Shown here in pieces: positions 24,613 through 35,196 of a stretch of DNA of 64,000 bases. Both the position numbers and the translations under genes were made by a program. The stretch comes from Adiantum capillus-veneris (taxonomy: Eukaryota; Streptophyta; Polypodiopsida; Polypodiales; Pteridaceae). Below the pieces are notes generated by a model that saw only the letters and a program-made list of their open reading frames with translations, had not been told where the DNA came from and did no database searches. The stretch's first letter is position 1, and each line of letters opens with the position of its first letter. The DNA lies in NCBI GenBank assembly GCA_014529385.2, contig CM043958.1, positions 141,150,234 through 141,214,233 on the forward strand, in the 5' to 3' direction.

Positions 24613-25800
24613 ATGGTTATTTTCTCCAAACACATATGTAGGTTTGGAGCGTTGTGTCGGGAGTACATGACCAGGCGGATGAATGTGACAGGTTTTAAAG
24701 CGAAGGTGATTGATGAGCTCGACGGGTGCTTATTAAGAACATACAATAAAAATCGAGCAAACAAGAGAGCTTCATGGACAGATGTTGAGGTTTTGATCAT
24801 CGGTGCAGGCTTCTCTGGCCTTTGCATGGCCATCAAGCTCTTGCAAGCAGGCCACACCTCCTTTGTCTTGATCGACAAGCATGTAGATGTGGGAGGCACC
24901 TAGCTCATCAACCGCTACCGATGCAATGTCTCCTCCCACCTCTACTCCTCCCTCAATCGTAAACCCTTCTGTTACGCAGACGGAAGTGAAATTTAGTGCT
25001 ACATCAAAGATTTGGCTTCCCATCATAGCGTCCTCCCTCTATTTTCTTCAACTCGGTCGCTCCCTCCGCTGCTTGGGATGACAATGTTGCCCTATGGAAC
25101 ATCAAGAAAGAGGTCTGAGACTCACATATATATGCAGCATTTTGCATGATGAAAAGAATGTATAATGAGAATGTAGATATTGGTGTGGTATAATAAAATC
25201 CTATGTTACCTTCTCTTTCGGTTCAATGTTGAGAAAATGGCATTTGGATGCAAGCAAGACTGTTGCTATGATTGGCACCGGAGCTAGTTCATTACAACTT
25301 GTGTCAGAGATTGCTCCCATTGTGAAGAAGCTCTATGTATTTTAGTGAAGCCATACATGGATTTTCCCCAAGCTAAACCTGACGATCCAATGGCGATGCA
25401 GGCAGCTTTTCATGGAATTCCCCTTCCTCATGTGCCTCTTCTCTTGGCTGTTGTTCCTGATGCAAGAAATGCTAGGGTGTCTGCTTTTGGACTTAAAAGG
25501 TACGAGGAGGGTTGCCCAAAGAGTCTCAACCCCTTGGGCCACCTTGAGGCATATGCATGGGATAATCGAAGAGCTAGACATGAGACAGAAGTTGTAGCCC
25601 AAATATGAACTGAGATGCAAGAATCCTCCTCTCTATCTCATTCTACCCTCCTCTCACTCGTCCCAATGTGGAGCTAATCGCCGATCATATTCTAGAAATG
25701 CACCAAAACAACATCCTTGTCGATGCGGCGGCAGGCGGAGAAAAGGCGCGCTCTCTTCAGACAGTCATTATCATCTATGCAATGGGCCTCTTGCTCTAGT
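24613..25800 (+). pseudogene. Flavin-dependent monooxygenase (Baeyer-Villiger type) remnant
   Basis: Plus strand, several frames. The FAD-binding Rossmann motif is clear: 'VLIIGAGFSGLCMAIKLLQA' (GxGxxG) then 'LIDKHVDVGGT' from 24,787 to 24,900. A TAG at 24,901 stands where the family has Trp in GGTW. 'NRYRCNVSSHLYS' follows (family: NRYPGxxxDxxSHLYS). The second nucleotide-binding motif appears at about 25,250-25,340 as 'KTVAMIGTGASSLQLVSEI' and 'VKKLYVF'. Helical sequence 'EFPFLMCLFSWLLFLMQEML' (25,412 on) and finally 'FYPPLTRPNVELIADHI' with 'IIIYAMG' complete the domain order. Such enzymes oxygenate ketones using NADPH and O2. Stops, frameshifts and internal gaps show it is dead; its 3' end is cut near 25,800. 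Confidence 0.85.
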
Positions 25801-25903
25801 GTTTTAGAACGCTGCAATAGAGAATACCACCCACTTTTTGTCTTGCGCTTTTAAAATGTGGACGTCCACAACTACTCCTACACACACTGGTTCTCCCACC
25901 AAG

Positions 25904-25915
25904 GCTCTGATACCA
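25904..25915 (-). other. Primer-binding site remnant (Met-tRNA type)
   Basis: 'gctctgatacca' is the complement of TGGTATCAGAGC, the classic plant LTR-retrotransposon site for initiator Met-tRNA. It is directly followed by TG at 25,916, as expected at an LTR/PBS border in minus orientation. Confidence 0.75.
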
Positions 25916-25963
25916 TGCCAAAGTCGACAATACGGAGGCGTAGAGCAATAGGAAGAATACACG

Positions 25964-26001
<38 letters not shown>

Positions 26002-26780
26002 AGATTGTTGAACCAATCAACTAGGCAATGAAATCGATAGGGATAAGGTGTTCCTTATATACTAGCCTGGGGACCCTTAAGTACCTCCTTCAATAAATTA
26101 TCCTATGCAAGACTTTGACAAATACGTGAAATAAATACTAAAGCCAAACAAATATTGCGATCACATTGGGCTATTCACTTGAGATGTTGTAACTTTAACA
26201 AGAGGGCCCCTTTTCTTGGCATCCAATCCACTCCCAACTCCCCACGTTAGGGCCTCCCTCTCTTTCGTTCTTTGCATTAACTTCCAATCCCTCTCCTTAT
26301 GCCACGTGGGAGGGGCCTCCAAGATGCATTAGATATAATGGAAGACATCGAAACACAACCAATTAAAAAAATATTCAACATTCTTTAAGTCTGGTCACAT
26401 AAGCTCAAGAACTTGCTCCTCAGCTGGCTATAAACAAGTCCAAAATAGAGAGAAGTCAATCATCATGCAAGTCACATCATCTCAAAAGGCACGTGAAGAA
26501 ATATATCTTCCCTCGTAAACCGTAGGATATCCACTTATTGCTTCAAATTTGCCAAGATTTTCACGCCACAAGGACAACCACCATACTCGGGTAACTCCTT
26601 TTCTTTACCCCCTCACAAAATTTAACCCGCTATTTTTTCTAATTATTGATTTTCTTCTTAATCTGATGAAGGGGCTGTATAGCTCAAAACTAGAGTGCTT
26701 TGTTAGCTATGTTCCATCGAACTGAGATCGAACAAAATATTGGAAACTGAGAGAGTGAGAGAGAGAGAGATTTCATGAAA
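25916..26780 (-). mobile_element. LTR fragment of a minus-strand element
   Basis: The sequence to the right of the primer site should be the 5' LTR of a minus-strand element, starting TGCCAAAGTCG at 25,916 in plus view. It contains a (CG)n(AG)n tract. The far end was not located; 26,780 is a guess at where repeat-like sequence stops. No gag or pol lies to the left, so the body is lost. No gene is seen from here to 27,150. Confidence 0.45.
25962..26004. repeat. Compound (CG)n(AG)n microsatellite
   Basis: About nine CG units followed by about twelve GA units. CG runs are rare in plant DNA because of methylation decay. Confidence 0.95.
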
Positions 26781-27149
26781 GAGTGTTAGATTTTTTTACC
26801 TGAGAGTGTTTGGGATACCGATCGTCGTGGTTTAGTGGTGTACCTCCGCATAAATTGGTTACCAATTGTAGTGCTTCAAAGAGGTACCTCGCCAAAAACC
26901 ACAAGGAGTGTTAAAAGTTTTGTCAAGCTCAATGTTCATGATCATACAAGATCTCAATGTTATTAATTGTTTGTTGTTCCATTTTTATGTTTTTTTTATA
27001 AAAAAAACATGCAAGTCTCCTTGCATGGGGGAGTTTGCAGAGTCCTCCCCAATTTTTATAATACGAGGGAACGTGCCATTCCCACGACAGCGTGCAATTT
27101 TCAGTGTGTTCATTAACTGCATTCTCAGTATCAAAAATTAGAAAATGAT

Positions 27150-28197
27150 AATGCTTACTCACCGCGATTGAATGTATGTCGGCAATGGACTTCCTTGCAT
27201 CAACGATGTTGGGCATCTCCTGCACTTAACCCGCTGTAAGAGACGACATCCCAGGGAGGATATCCTTAATGAAGATTTTGTGCTATTGTGAGAATACCAC
27301 AATTTGTATATATATCGATCAAACCACCACCAAGCATGAAATCGTACTCCCAACAAACGTTGACATCTTGAATTCTAATATCTATGGCTGTGTACGTGAT
27401 TGCATCTGTTGACCCGCATGCCTTCCAGATTCCTATGTAGACGTAGTTGATTGCGCCTAGATAGAGACCCTTCCTGCGATCTTGTGGCGGCGTTCCGCAC
27501 AACAAGCTTGCATAAGGTCAATAGCCTTCAAGGTGCAAGCATAGGTGAATGCATTTGTAGAAACGCCTTCCGTTTGCATCTGCTTCATGTTGTGTGTATG
27601 ATGGGGAAAGTGCATTCCAATGCTTTGCATCCACTGAAAATATCGTAGAGCTTTCTGGCCCTGCACTTGTTGCACACATCCCACAATCAGTGCATTCAAA
27701 GAGGCGACATTCCTGGCAAGAAGCTCCTCAAGGAGTTTTTGTGCTTTGTCAAGCGCACCACATCTGGCGTACATATCGCCCAAGGCATTGCCAAGCACCA
27801 CGTGACTAACAATATCAGTCTCAGTTGTTGTGTCCATAAGAGCATCTTGCGTAGAGCTACTTGCCTTCGAGATGCACGCATAGGTGATTGCATCTAAAGA
27901 GAGGTGCAACTGGAAAGAGGCCCTCGTGTCGCATCAGCTGAAAACAGCCTAGACCTTTCTGGCATGTTCTCGTTTGCGCACATACCTGTTTTTGAATAGC
28001 TTGTGACTGACGAGCACTCTCATCATAAATTCTCTCACCCATGTCAACATATTACTAAGTCTTTCAAGATGCTAGCATAGGTGCTTGCTTCCATAGATGA
28101 TTGCATTGGAGAAAGGCCTTCTGCTTGCATATGCTTAGAATAGCCTTGACGAGCTTCCTTGCCGACATCCTGCATCGATTCAAAGTGATTACCCATC
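27150..28197 (-). pseudogene. PPR pseudogene with N-terminal start
   Basis: Minus strand, from a plausible start at 28,197 ('MGNHFESMQDVGKEARQGYS'), then 'STYASILKD'. After frameshifts there is a long open part at 27,909-27,457 with 'AITYACISKASSSTQDA', 'GNALGDMYARCGALDKAQKL', 'LLARNVASLNALIVGCVQQ' and 'GQKALRYFQWMQ'. A further fragment at 27,505-27,266 has 'GLIDIYTNCGILTIAQNL'. These are PLS-type PPR repeats, normally organelle RNA-binding modules. Stops after 'KDLVIC' and frame changes mark it as dead. No E or DYW domain. Confidence 0.85.
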
Positions 28198-28439
28198 TTG
28201 TGGTTTTTCTGTGAAGGTACCAAGAAAGAAGAAAGGAAGCTGATCCCCTTTTTGCATTGAAAGGCTGTAATTCTGACGATTTCTCAGTTTGCGATGAGAG
28301 AGACGCCAGAGGGCCGAAATTGTAGTTTAGAGCATGAATAGCTCAATAGCTATACGTCTTGACAAGGCGGCTGATGAAGGTCATAAAAAAAGCGAGCAAG
28401 CACTTGCCGTTGGATGGTCGATGCCATTCCAGATAGGAA
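28198..28439. other. Non-coding spacer between PPR remnants
   Basis: No coding similarity seen. Confidence 0.5.
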
Positions 28440-30325
28440 GCTCCTCAGCCACATTTTGTGCTTTCTCAAGAGTACCACATTTGACATACATATCGACCTA
28501 GACAATACTGCCAAGCACGACATCTTTCTTTAATAGCCTCCGACTCACAATATACTTCTGAGTTTTTGTGCCCATATGAGCATCTTGTGTAGAGCCACAT
28601 GCCTTCAAGGTACGTGAAAAAGGTAATTGCATATGGAGAGAGACCCTTGCTTTGCATACTTATCGACCAAGACAGTGCCAAGCACGACATCTTTTCTCAA
28701 CAGCCTTTGACTAACAATACAGTTGTGAATTTTTGTGCCCATATCAGCATCTTGCTTAGAGCTACATGCCTTCAAGATGCATGCATACGTGATTACATCT
28801 GTAGACAGGCACTCACTTTGCATCTGCTGAAAAAAAACTAGAGCTTTCTGTCCCTGCCTACGTGGGACAAATCTTGCAATTTGTGCATTCCAAGAGTGCA
28901 CACTCCAGACAGGAATCTTCTCGAGCACTTGCGTAGAGCCACATTCCTTTAAGATGTAAGCGTAGCATTCAAGACGAAAGTATAGGTGACTGAATTTTGA
29001 GAGATACGCTTGCTAGCTTTTGCGTCCGCTGAAAACAGCCTAGAGATTTCTGGCACTGCTCTTGTTGCGCGCATCCCACAATTAGTGCATTCCAAGAGGT
29101 GACATTCCGGACAAGAAGCTCCTCAAGCACGTTTTGTGCTTTCTCAAGTGCACCACATTAAGCATACGTAACGACCAAGACAGTGCCAAGCACGACAGCT
29201 TCCTGTGCCCTTGTCGAGCATATCCTACAATCAGTGTGTTCCGAAAGACGACATCCCGCACCACATGTGGCATACATATCGACCAAGGCATTACCAAGCA
29301 TGGCAATTGTTGGCAACGACCCCTGACTAACAATATCATAGTGATCTTTTAGGCCAATATCAGCATCTTGATGCACACTTATGTGATTGCATTTGGAGAG
29401 ACGCCCTCACTTTGCATCCCCGTTGAAAGCAGCCAAGAGCTTTCTAGCCCTGCTCCTGTTGCGTGTATCCGGCACTGAATGCATTCCAAGAGACAACATT
29501 CCGGATAGAAAGCTTCTCAAACACATTTTTTGTGCTTTCTCAAACACACCACATTTAGCATACATATCGACCAAGGTATTGCCAAGCACGAAATCTTTCT
29601 AGCCCTGCTCTTGTTGTGCTTAGAGCCACATGCCTTCAAGATGCATGCGCAGGTGATTGCATCTGCTGAGAACAATCTAGAGCATCCTGAAATCACTACA
29701 TTCCAAGAGTCCACACTCCGGAATCTGGCGCTACTATTGTTGTGCACATCCCCAATCAGTGCATTCCGAGAAGCGACATTCCAGACAAGAAGCTCCTCAA
29801 GCACTTTTTGTGCTTTTTGAAGTGCACCACATTTGGCATACATATCGACCAAGGCAATGCCAAGCACGACATCTTTCTCAAGCGCACGAAATTTGACATA
29901 CATATCAATCAAGATAGTGCCAAGCATGACAACTTTTTCCAACAGACTCTGACAAACAACATAATTGTTTTTTGTGTCCATATCAGCATAACATCTTTTT
30001 GTGTCCATATCATCATCTTGTGCCACATGCCTTCAAGATGCATGCATAGGTGATTTCATAGGCTCTCCCTTGAATACACCCCATTTGGCACATGTCGTGC
30101 AACAATAAGTGCATACCAAGAGACCGCATCCCATCCCGATCCTGGAGGCAGTTGGAGTACGTAGGTGATTGTATCTGGAGAGAGGCTCTCGCTTGGCATC
30201 TGTCGAAAACAGACTACGACCTTGCTACACGATGCACGCTAGTTGATTGAAGTTGGAGTACGTAGGTGATTGCATCTGGAGAGAGGCCCTCGCTTGGCAT
30301 CTGTTGAAAACATACTACGACCTTG
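28440..30325 (-). pseudogene. PPR pseudogene array, minus strand
   Basis: At least five degraded PPR blocks in one orientation. 30,310-30,160 reads 'QMPSEGLSPDAITYVLQL' twice. 30,026-29,517 holds 'LGIALVDMYAKCGALQKAQK' and 'VLEELLVWNVASRNALIG'. 29,376-29,158 has 'AMLGNALVDMYATCGAG'. 28,928-28,605 has 'GQKALVFFQQMQSECLSTDV' and 'ITYACILKACSSKQDADMGT'. The blocks repeat the same motif order with stops, frameshifts and missing segments. Several blocks are joined at irregular places, which looks like repeated recombination between PPR modules. No intact frame exceeds 170 codons. Confidence 0.85.
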
Positions 30326-30880
30326 CTACACAATGCAAGCCAGTTGACTTCCTTCTGGGCAGAAATTATGCTAATGTGTCAACAATTAGAACCCCCAGAA
30401 CACTGCTCAGCTCCAGACCAGCTAGAGGTTCATTCTCCAAAGGCTTCTCACGATGTCCCAAGTCAAAATGCCAGCAATCACTTACTGCACAACCATGCAA
30501 TTTCTTCGACAACCTGGAGGCACCGTCAAACCTCCGACCATTGCCACAACTCTGTACGCAAAGCTGCTAAATCCATGATCAAGATTTCACCGTAATAGTC
30601 ACAGTTGAAAACAGACTACGACCTTGCTACACGATGCACGCCAGTTGACTTCCTTCTTGGCAGAAAGTCTGCTAATGTGTCAACAATTAGAACCCCAGAA
30701 CACTGCTCAGCTGCAGACCAGCTAGAGGTTCATTCTCCAAAGGCTTCTCACGATGTCCCACGTCAAAATGCCAGCAATCACTTATTGCACAACCAGACAA
30801 TTTCTTCGACAACATGGAGGCACCGTCAAACCTCCAACCATTGCCACAACCCTGTACGCAAAGCTCCATCTATGTCTCAT
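30318..30880 (-). repeat. Tandem duplication of about 300 bp before the PPR array
   Basis: Units 30,300-30,560 and 30,605-30,865 share 'ctacgaccttgctacac', 'aatgtgtcaacaattagaac', 'agctagaggttcattctcca' and 'acaatttcttcgacaac' type sequence. In the minus sense they lead into 'CFQQMPSEGLSPDAITY', so they look like a repeated 5' part of a PPR gene. A shorter third piece is at 30,152-30,216. Confidence 0.85.
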
Positions 30881-31912
30881 ACAACGGGGAACCCACAATC
30901 CTCCAGCTATGATCAATACATGAGGGCTTTGCAAGCCCGAGAGCAACACTATGGCCGGGTCTATAGTGGTCGACGTCACTAGAGGAGCCAACTCGGCTAA
31001 ATCCAAGAAAGGAATACAATCGCCTTCGACGCCCCACGCTCACCCGAATGGCATACAACAAAATGGGCTCGAGTCTCTGTCGAGAGACCAGCCGAAAGCC
31101 TCTGAACCGGCTCGACACTCTGGCTCAGCAGAGACCAGGTGGAGATGCAAAAATGCCACACAAGGCGGAGAGCAAAAGATCCACAACCCCCTGCGGGTGA
31201 ATTCCAATCCACAGCCCACTGCGGGCACCGACAAGTAACCAAACATAAGATAGGGGCCTTGCGCCCGAAGACCTGCCAACTGTCCGAACTGTCTTGCACG
31301 CCACAAGCAACCACACGGGATCTGCTCCCCGCGGTTCCAACCTGCGGCTCCAACTGGCCCCTTACAGGGCGCTGACTGTCATCTATGCGCAGCCCTCACA
31401 GAAGGGCCTGCTTGCTGCCTGCGTTTGCCACCTGCTATGCTATGCTTTTCGCGGGAGGTCGTGACCCGTTTTTTTTAGCGCTGTACAACGCTGCAGTAGC
31501 TTTTACAGTAGCTTTGATGCGCTGTTTTTACAGTAGCGCTGCAGCCACGTGGGCTGCTGAGGGGCCAAGGAGCGGAACATTGACACTTCGCTAACGAAGT
31601 AAAAAGGAAGATGCGATGTGGCTGTTTCTTTCTTCCCTGAAATATTGATGTGGTTCATTACTACTTTTTTTTTTTTGGGGATAGAAGCATAAAATTCATT
31701 ACATATTATTGCTTAGAGTTCACAACTATCAATATTCTGTAATTCAATTACTTTTACTAGTCAAAGTTTAGTGTTTTTTTAAGATCACAAGTTATATTAC
31801 TTGTTATTGTCGAGCACCAAGCATAAATTACATCTATTTAACTTCTCGCATGTTCAATTCAATAACATTTCTAACTAGCAATTCCAATTTTTAATATCGG
31901 AGGCAGTGCCCT
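30881..31912. other. GC-rich unassigned stretch
   Basis: 30,950-31,600 is clearly richer in GC than its neighbours and has overlapping open frames on both strands (for example 30,951-31,238 + and 30,997-31,353 -), but none resembles a known protein. A motif 'ttacagtagc' recurs at 31,500-31,540. 31,620-31,900 is AT-rich and featureless. Confidence 0.4.
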
Positions 31913-32002
31913 CGTCGACTATAGACGACCTTGTTTGATAGGCTGAGAGTTGAAAGTCGTCGACTATAGACGACCTTGTTTGATAGGCTGAGAGTTGAAA
32001 GT
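31913..32002. repeat. 45-bp tandem duplication upstream of the P450
   Basis: Units 31,913-31,957 and 31,958-32,002 are identical as far as I can read. Each includes 'cgtcgactatagacgacc', and across the unit junction GTCGTC-7-GACGAC forms a short stem. It lies 170-260 bases upstream of the P450 start and could influence its promoter. Confidence 0.95.
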
Positions 32003-32128
32003 TGAACAGGATCACAGATTCCAAGCTTTCATAAGAATGAAACATTTTGTAAAATAAAGATTCAAATGAAACAGTGAGCGACACATGGATGCTTCTCATT
32101 CCTCAAGCAGTATAGATAAGATATAGAA

Positions 32129-32137
32129 GATATATAG
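32129..32137 (+). promoter_or_regulatory. Possible TATA box of the P450 gene
   Basis: 'gatatatag' lies about 40 bases before the ATG, in a run of repeated 'tatagataag' words. The position would give a very short 5' UTR, so the true TATA may be elsewhere. Confidence 0.2.
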
Positions 32138-32174
32138 TATAGATAAGGAAAAAGCTGGACGGTGGAACCTGAAC

Positions 32175-33099
32175 ATGCTGGGCAATAGAGCAGAGATGCT
32201 TACAGCGCTTGCACTTCTCTTGCTACCGGCGGCACTTGCGTGCCTGGTAGCGGGCATTGTGTGGACAAGAAGGCGGGGGGCCGAAAGCAGCGGGCGACAA
32301 GAGCAATGGCAGCTGCCTCCGGCACCGCCAGGAAGGTGGCCAGTAATAGGCCACTTTCATCTTCTGGGCCCGCTGCCACACCAGACGCTGGCCGAGCTAG
32401 CGAAGCGGCACGGGCCTAACCTCATGTCTCTGCACCTGGGCTCGGTCCTCGCAATCGTGGCCTCCACGCCCCAAGCCGCCCAGCTCCTCCTCCAAAGCCA
32501 CGACCACTGCTTCGCCTCCCGCCACCGCTCAGCCGCCACCCTCCACCTCGGCTTTAACCGCTCCGACATCCTCACCTCTCCTCCCTCCGCTTACTGGCGC
32601 CGCATGCGCCAGCTCTGCTCGTCCGACCTTTTCTCCCCCAAGCGCATCCTCTCTTTCCAGCCCATGCGCGCTGCTGGAGTTCGATCCCTCCTCTCTGAGA
32701 TCCTCGCCCATCGCGACAGCCCCATGCAGCTGCGGCCGGCGCTGCTAACCACGATGCTGGATATCATTGCTAAAATGGCCATCGGACGGAGCCTATCGCG
32801 GGTGTCTTGCCATGCCACGGACCTCATGAGTGAGGTGATACATCTGCTGGGCGTCTTCAATTTGGGGGACTTCATACCTTGGCTGGCTTGTATGGACTTG
32901 CAGGGCTACGAAAGGCGCTTGAAAGCGGTGGCGCAGCAGTGGGGCAGTCTTCTGCAGGGAGTTCTTGACGAGCGACGGTGGGCGGATGAAGGTGACAGGA
33001 GGCATAGTGGCAGCAGCTCAGCCATGGGGACTGATGTGCTGGATGTGCTGTTGTCATTGCCGGAACTGACGGACGACAATATCAAGGGAGTGATAGCGG

Positions 33100-33138
<39 letters not shown>

Positions 33139-33310
33139 ATTTGCAAGCACCTTCCAAGGTCGTTGTTTGTGTGTGAGAGGGGGGACGTTTCGAAAAGGTC
33201 GATTTTTAGAAATTGAAAATGTATTAAGAAAAAAGAAAATACAATTGTGGCGTCAAAGGTCTGTTTCAATTGCATTTGAGTTGTGTGTGTGTGTGTGTGT
33301 GTGTACAAAA

Positions 33311-33375
<65 letters not shown>

Positions 33376-33456
33376 TCAGAAGTCTCAATGTCGTGGAAAA
33401 TGATTCCCAGAGATACCTCAAAGATCTAACTAAGGAGTCTTGAACTCAAGATCTCT

Positions 33457-33502
<46 letters not shown>

Positions 33503-35196
33503 TTCTAGAAACAAACTTATTTTCACTTGATAAGCCTAAAAAGGTTTTTATGAACCCTCAAAGACCACAATCATTGAAAAGAGGGGGTAAAGACATAGCC
33601 CAAAGTGGATGTCTATTGTCCACAATTCCTACAGAATTTGCATCCACGTAACCAATTACACTAGTATCAGCTTTGCATGATAGAAGAGCATGATAGATTG
33701 GGGTGGAGTGATAGCAAAAGATGCAATTCCTTATTGTATACAAGAGGGTAAAAATAAGTGAGTTAGTAACGTTAGTTGTGGGAAGCCGCTTATGTCTTGC
33801 TACAGACATAGTGGCTTGTACCCATCAACCTCCCACTTAAGAATTATTGTTCCTTATGTGAAACTATGGACGTATATGCAATGATTGAACGATGGAAGTT
33901 CCTCTATTGGATGCCCATAAGCACTCAATAGTGTGCAAACTGTTAGAAGATTTGTAGGGTCACCACTATAAGAATCTTGGCAAGTTGGATGTGCTTGTCC
34001 TTAAGAACTCCGGAAATGTAGTGATATCTCACATCAATGTACTTGGTTTTACATGAAAAAACCAAAATTTTTGTCACTATAACCATCATAACGTGAAACT
34101 AGATCCTTAAGAGTGATACCCAAGTCTCCCAAGAGGCAAGCAAGCTATGTTGCTTCTTTCTTTAACAGGGTACTACATAAACCTAACATTGAAAGATAAT
34201 AGTGGGCACATCCAATGTCGTTGCAACGTGTTCGACCATGAATGTTGTTCAAAAAGTGCAAGTCCTATCTCAAACATATCAGCATTCATAAAAAAATTGG
34301 CCTTTGGTGTTTTTTTCATCAGCGAACATTCAACATCCTAGCTATGTCCTTTTTTGCTTGTCTAGTTGAAACATAGTCTAGGTTTATGCAATGCATCATA
34401 AAGGTAGTTTCACATCTCTCGGTCTCTTCCTTCTTTTTGCTACTTACACATTACATATTTCAAAGTCTCAAAAAACTTAGTGAAATTCAGAAGTAAATTG
34501 TAGCTCATATGCTTCTAAATCATTTTTTGTTTGATCAATTTCTTGTAGAATATGTTTATGGGAGGTACAGACACTACAGCGATTACAATTGAATGGGCAC
34601 TTGCTGAGCTTCTTGCCAATCCACCTACCTTAAAAGCTCTTCAGAATGAGCTTGATATGGTAGTGGGAACTACAAGATTAGTGGAAGAAGAGGATCTAAC
34701 CAACTTGCCTTACCTTCAAGCAGTAGTAAAGGAGACCATGCGGCTTCATCCTGTAGGTCCTTTCCTTGTGCCACATCAATCGAGCCAAGCATGTGAAGTG
34801 GGTGAATACAAGATACCAGCTGACACACGTGTACTTGTGAATGTGTGGGCCATCGGCAGAGACCCAAATGTATGGGATAATCCCTCACGATTTGATCCAA
34901 ATCGTTTCATGGAAAAGGGAAGTTACTCACATGTAAATGTGTATGGGCGACACTTTGAATTGATACCCTTTGGCTCTGGTAAGAGAAAGTGCCCTGCTCT
35001 CTCGCTTGGCCTTTTGAGTGTTCACTTTTTTGTTGCTAGTCTCGTACAAGCCTTTGATTGGAAGCTCCCATCTACTTCTCCTATTGTGGATTTTGAAGAG
35101 AAATATGGATTGGCCGTTACTTTGGCTTCCCCATTATGTATCATACCTTCTCCACGAGTCGATAAATTTAGTGTTGATCGGTGTTGTTTAAACTGA
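32175..35196 (+). CDS. Cytochrome P450, CYP71 clan (A-type), two exons
   Basis: Exon 1 is 32,175-33,098 and exon 2 is 34,549-35,196, giving 523 residues, normal for a plant microsomal P450. An N-terminal hydrophobic anchor (about 8-30) precedes a basic stop-transfer TRRR and the proline hinge 'LPPAPPGRWPVIGH' (47-60). Helix C WRRMR is at 141-145. The oxygen-binding I-helix 'GGTDTT' (313-318) opens exon 2. The K-helix ETMR (370-373), 'FDPNRF' (423-428, replacing PERF) and heme loop 'FGSGKRKCPA' with Cys456 follow. The usual Gly two places after Cys is Ala. The phase-0 intron (GT...AG) just before the I-helix motif is the typical A-type position. It would be an ER monooxygenase of specialised or phenolic metabolism; the substrate cannot be told. 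No stops in either exon. It is the only intact gene here. Confidence 0.8.
33104..33134. repeat. (AG)n microsatellite at the 5' splice site
   Basis: About 15 AG units beginning at position +6 of the P450 intron. Confidence 0.95.
33282..33371. repeat. (GT)n and (GA)n microsatellites
   Basis: GT runs at 33,282-33,304 and 33,313-33,340 and a GA run at 33,341-33,371, within the P450 intron. A similar GT/GA block lies at 33,458-33,498. Confidence 0.95.
33558..34230 (-). mobile_element. Ty1/copia 3' end remnant inside the P450 intron
   Basis: Minus-strand reading of 34,170-33,850 gives the copia RNase H tail: 'LLGDLGITLKDLVSRYDG' then 'KTKYIDVRYHYISGVLKDKH', with frameshifts. A purine-rich 'aagtgggaggttga' at about 33,836 could be the polypurine tract. 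A second piece at 33,809-33,558 has 'ADTSVIGYVDANSVG', like the GYVDADWAGD segment that normally comes earlier. So two fragments, or a rearranged one, are present. Confidence 0.55.

Larger units (their letters stand above)
33099..34548 (+). other. P450 intron, 1,450 bp
   Basis: Donor GCG|GTAACG at 33,099, acceptor 'caatttcttgtag' ending at 34,548; phase 0. Six bases after the donor a (AG)n run begins. The intron also has (GT)n/(GA)n tracts at 33,282-33,371 and 33,458-33,498, and copia-like debris on the opposite strand. Confidence 0.8.

Noticed and set aside
27016-27110. Possible gene near 27 kb plus strand
   Set aside because: The 77-codon frame has no recognisable motif and is next to minus-strand PPR debris.
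30605-30982. 125-codon plus-strand ORF
   Set aside because: It lies opposite the repeated 5' part of the minus-strand PPR pseudogenes, and its near twin is in the adjacent duplicated unit; no family match.
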